DNA of 6,662 nt from Clostridium sp. CAG:590 (GTDB lineage Bacteria; Bacillota; Clostridia; Lachnospirales; Lachnospiraceae), in NCBI GenBank assembly GCA_000431135.1, contig HF987851.1:1-6662 (forward strand), given 5' to 3'. Position numbers and translations under genes: made by a program. The notes beneath the pieces were generated by a model. The model was given only the letters and a program-made list of their open reading frames with translations, did not search any database and was not told the DNA's origin. Each line of letters starts with the position of its first letter. The first letter of the stretch is position 1. Below are positions 5,217 through 6,662 of this stretch, one piece after another.

Positions 5217-5912
5217 ATGTTGTTGAATTTTGACGTAGCAGTTATTGAACAGGATATTCAATATGTATTCCGGGATAAATCATTGATCCGGCAGGCATTT
5301 TCCCATAGTTCCTTTGTAAATGAGATGAAGACGCAGGGGAATCTAAGTTATGAGCGTCTGGAGTTTTTGGGAGATGCGGTATTGGAATTGATCACAAGCG
5401 AGTTCCTGTATGAGAAATACAAAGATATTCCGGAGGGAAAGCTTACCAAGATGAGAGCATCCATTGTTTGTGAATTTACGTTATCTTCTGTATCGAAGAT
5501 GCTTCATTTTGGAGATTATGTATTACTTTCCAAAGGAGAGGAACTGACCGGCGGCAGGGAACGGAATTCAATCATGTGTGATCTGTTTGAATCCGTGTTG
5601 GGTGCTATTTACTTAGATGGCGGTATGGAAGCTGCCAAGCGGTATGTGTACACCTTTTTATTGACGGATATTGAACATAAGACACTATTTTATGATGCCA
5701 AGACAACTCTTCAGGAAATGGTTCAAAAAGACGGAAAAGGTGTTGTAACATATGAACTGATCGAGGAAAAGGGACCGGATCACAATAAGACATATGTAAC
5801 AGATGCATTAGTGGATGGAAAACATTTAGCAAGAGGGGAAGGCTCCTCTAAAAAAAGTGCACAGCAGATGGCGGCATATCGTGCCATTTTGAAATTGCGA
5901 GAACAGATGTAA
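5217..5912 (+). CDS. rnc: Ribonuclease III
   Basis: RNase III cuts double-stranded RNA in rRNA precursors and structured mRNAs; it acts as a homodimer in the cytoplasm with Mg2+. The 231-aa protein has the nuclease domain at ~5-150, with the signature ERLEFLGDAV (46-55; Glu49 and Asp53) and the second acidic pair Asp122 and Glu125 in DLFESVLGAIYLD, matching E. coli Asp114/Glu117. A double-stranded-RNA-binding domain follows at ~160-229 (TTLQEMVQ, GPDHNKTYV, GEGSSKKSAQQMAA). All catalytic residues are present. The start at 5217 was chosen over an ATG at 5196 that would overlap plsX by 20 nt: AAAGAGG (5204-5210) is 6 nt upstream and plsX stops one base earlier (TAA-T-ATG), which suggests translational coupling. 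smc begins 12 nt after the stop. Confidence 0.96.
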   Translation: MLLNFDVAVIEQDIQYVFRDKSLIRQAFSHSSFVNEMKTQGNLSYERLEFLGDAVLELITSEFLYEKYKDIPEGKLTKMRASIVCEFTLSSVSKMLHFGDYVLLSKGEELTGGRERNSIMCDLFESVLGAIYLDGGMEAAKRYVYTFLLTDIEHKTLFYDAKTTLQEMVQKDGKGVVTYELIEEKGPDHNKTYVTDALVDGKHLARGEGSSKKSAQQMAAYRAILKLREQM

Positions 5913-5924
5913 CGGAGAGAATAT

Positions 5925-6662
5925 ATGTATTTAAAAAGTATTGAGGTATATGGATTCAAATCCTTTGCCAACCGGATTGTTTTTGAATTTAATAAGGGAA
6001 TTACCGGTATTGTCGGTCCGAATGGATCGGGAAAAAGTAATGTTGGTGATGCGGTGCGCTGGGTGCTTGGTGAACAAAGTGCAAAACAGCTTCGTGGTGC
6101 AAAGATGGAGGATGTTATCTTTGCGGGTACAGAGCTTCGGAAACCGCATGGTTCCGCATATGTAGCAATTACATTAGACAACAGCGATCATTCCCTTCCG
6201 ATCGATTATGAGGAAGTAACAGTTGCAAGACGTGTTTATCGTTCCGGGGAGAGCGAATATCTGATCAACGGGACGGTAAGCCGATTAAAAGATGTTAATT
6301 CCCTCTTTTTTGATACAGGTATTGGTAAAGAAGGATATTCCATCATCGGACAGGGACAGGTTGAACGGATTCTTTCCGGTAAGCCGGAAGAGAGAAGAGA
6401 ACTGTTTGACGAGGCTGCCGGTATTGTTAAGTATAAGAAGAATAAGACGGCGACAGAGAAATCATTAGCTGCAGAACGCGAGAACTTAAGCCGTGTGAAT
6501 GATATTTTATCCGAACTGGAAAAACAGGTTGGACCATTAGAGAAACAGTCGGAAGTAGCAAAGAAATATCTTCTTTACAAAGGGGAATTAAAACGTTTTG
6601 ATGTCAACGCTTTCCTTTTGGAAAATGCAAAAATCGATCAGGATCTGAAAGAAAATGAAGAG
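5925..6662 (+). CDS. smc: Chromosome segregation ATPase SMC, N-terminal part (runs off window)
   Basis: The frame is open from ATG 5925 to the window end, giving the first 246 residues of a protein normally ~1180 aa. SMC is the ATPase of the ScpA/ScpB condensin that compacts and helps segregate the chromosome. Seen here are the N-terminal YLKSIEVYGFKSFA, the Walker A GPNGSGKSN (31-39), DAVRWVLGEQS with the arginine-finger region QLRGAKMEDVIFAG, the Q-loop/ATPase-head block GIGKEGYSIIGQGQVE, the PEERRELFDEAAGIVKYK motif, and the start of the N-terminal coiled coil from ~175 on (repeated Lys/Glu heptads). GGAG (5914-5917) lies 7 nt ahead of the ATG. It is third in the plsX-rnc-smc operon; ftsY often follows in related genomes, but it lies outside this window. 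Confidence 0.97.
   Translation, partial: MYLKSIEVYGFKSFANRIVFEFNKGITGIVGPNGSGKSNVGDAVRWVLGEQSAKQLRGAKMEDVIFAGTELRKPHGSAYVAITLDNSDHSLPIDYEEVTVARRVYRSGESEYLINGTVSRLKDVNSLFFDTGIGKEGYSIIGQGQVERILSGKPEERRELFDEAAGIVKYKKNKTATEKSLAAERENLSRVNDILSELEKQVGPLEKQSEVAKKYLLYKGELKRFDVNAFLLENAKIDQDLKENEE

Noticed and set aside
5780..6181. Minus-strand frames and a short plus-strand frame (5941-6165) over the rnc/smc junction
   Set aside because: The region is fully explained by rnc and the long open smc frame, which has all the ATPase motifs.
1..6662. CRISPR array, tRNA, rRNA, insertion sequence or phage genes
   Set aside because: No repeat-spacer pattern, RNA gene signature, transposase or phage protein was seen on either strand.

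Overview
The window looks like a chromosomal stretch from an AT-rich, Gram-positive Clostridia bacterium, most likely a member of the Lachnospiraceae. The reasons are the gene content (plsX-rnc-smc cluster, FNT-family channel, ScrR-type LacI regulator, a SpoIID-like protein suggesting a spore-former lineage), strong AGGAGG-type ribosome binding sites and near-consensus sigma-A promoters. The family-level assignment is inference from protein style; no 16S or other marker is present.

Layout. (1) 1-41: right-hand part of an inverted-repeat element that ends at the stop codon of the next gene. (2) 42-1310, minus: a 422-aa protein with an N-terminal beta-sandwich, a SpoIID-like middle and a C-terminal peptidoglycan-binding domain. 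(3) 1311-1516: divergent control region in which the best promoters on the two strands share almost the same -10 bases; each side also carries a short leader ORF overlapping the main start codon. (4) 1517-2497, plus: LacI-family regulator of the sucrose-repressor (ScrR) type, without sugar genes beside it. (5) 2505-2575: large hairpin element between convergent genes, related to the one at the window start. (6) 2577-4013, minus: two-gene operon, a formate/nitrite-type channel followed, 3 nt after its stop, by a small membrane protein with a C-terminal zinc ribbon. (7) 4014-4195: divergent promoter region with one fnt promoter, two tandem plsX promoters and an 18-bp near-palindrome. (8) 4196-6662, plus: plsX, rnc and the start of smc, tightly packed, with smc running off the window end.

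How the genes fit together. plsX (phospholipid synthesis), rnc (RNase III) and smc (chromosome condensation) form the familiar Firmicutes housekeeping operon, here without the acpP gene often found between plsX and rnc. The FNT channel is probably a fermentation-linked anion channel, co-translated with a membrane partner of unknown role. The left part (cell-wall protein plus LacI regulator) is accessory in character and is bounded on both sides by copies of the same repeat. No mobile element genes, tRNA, rRNA or CRISPR array were seen. The most interesting unexplained signals are the repeat that reaches into the 3' ends of two unrelated genes, the operator-like palindrome between fnt and plsX, and the paired leader ORFs in the 1289-1520 region.
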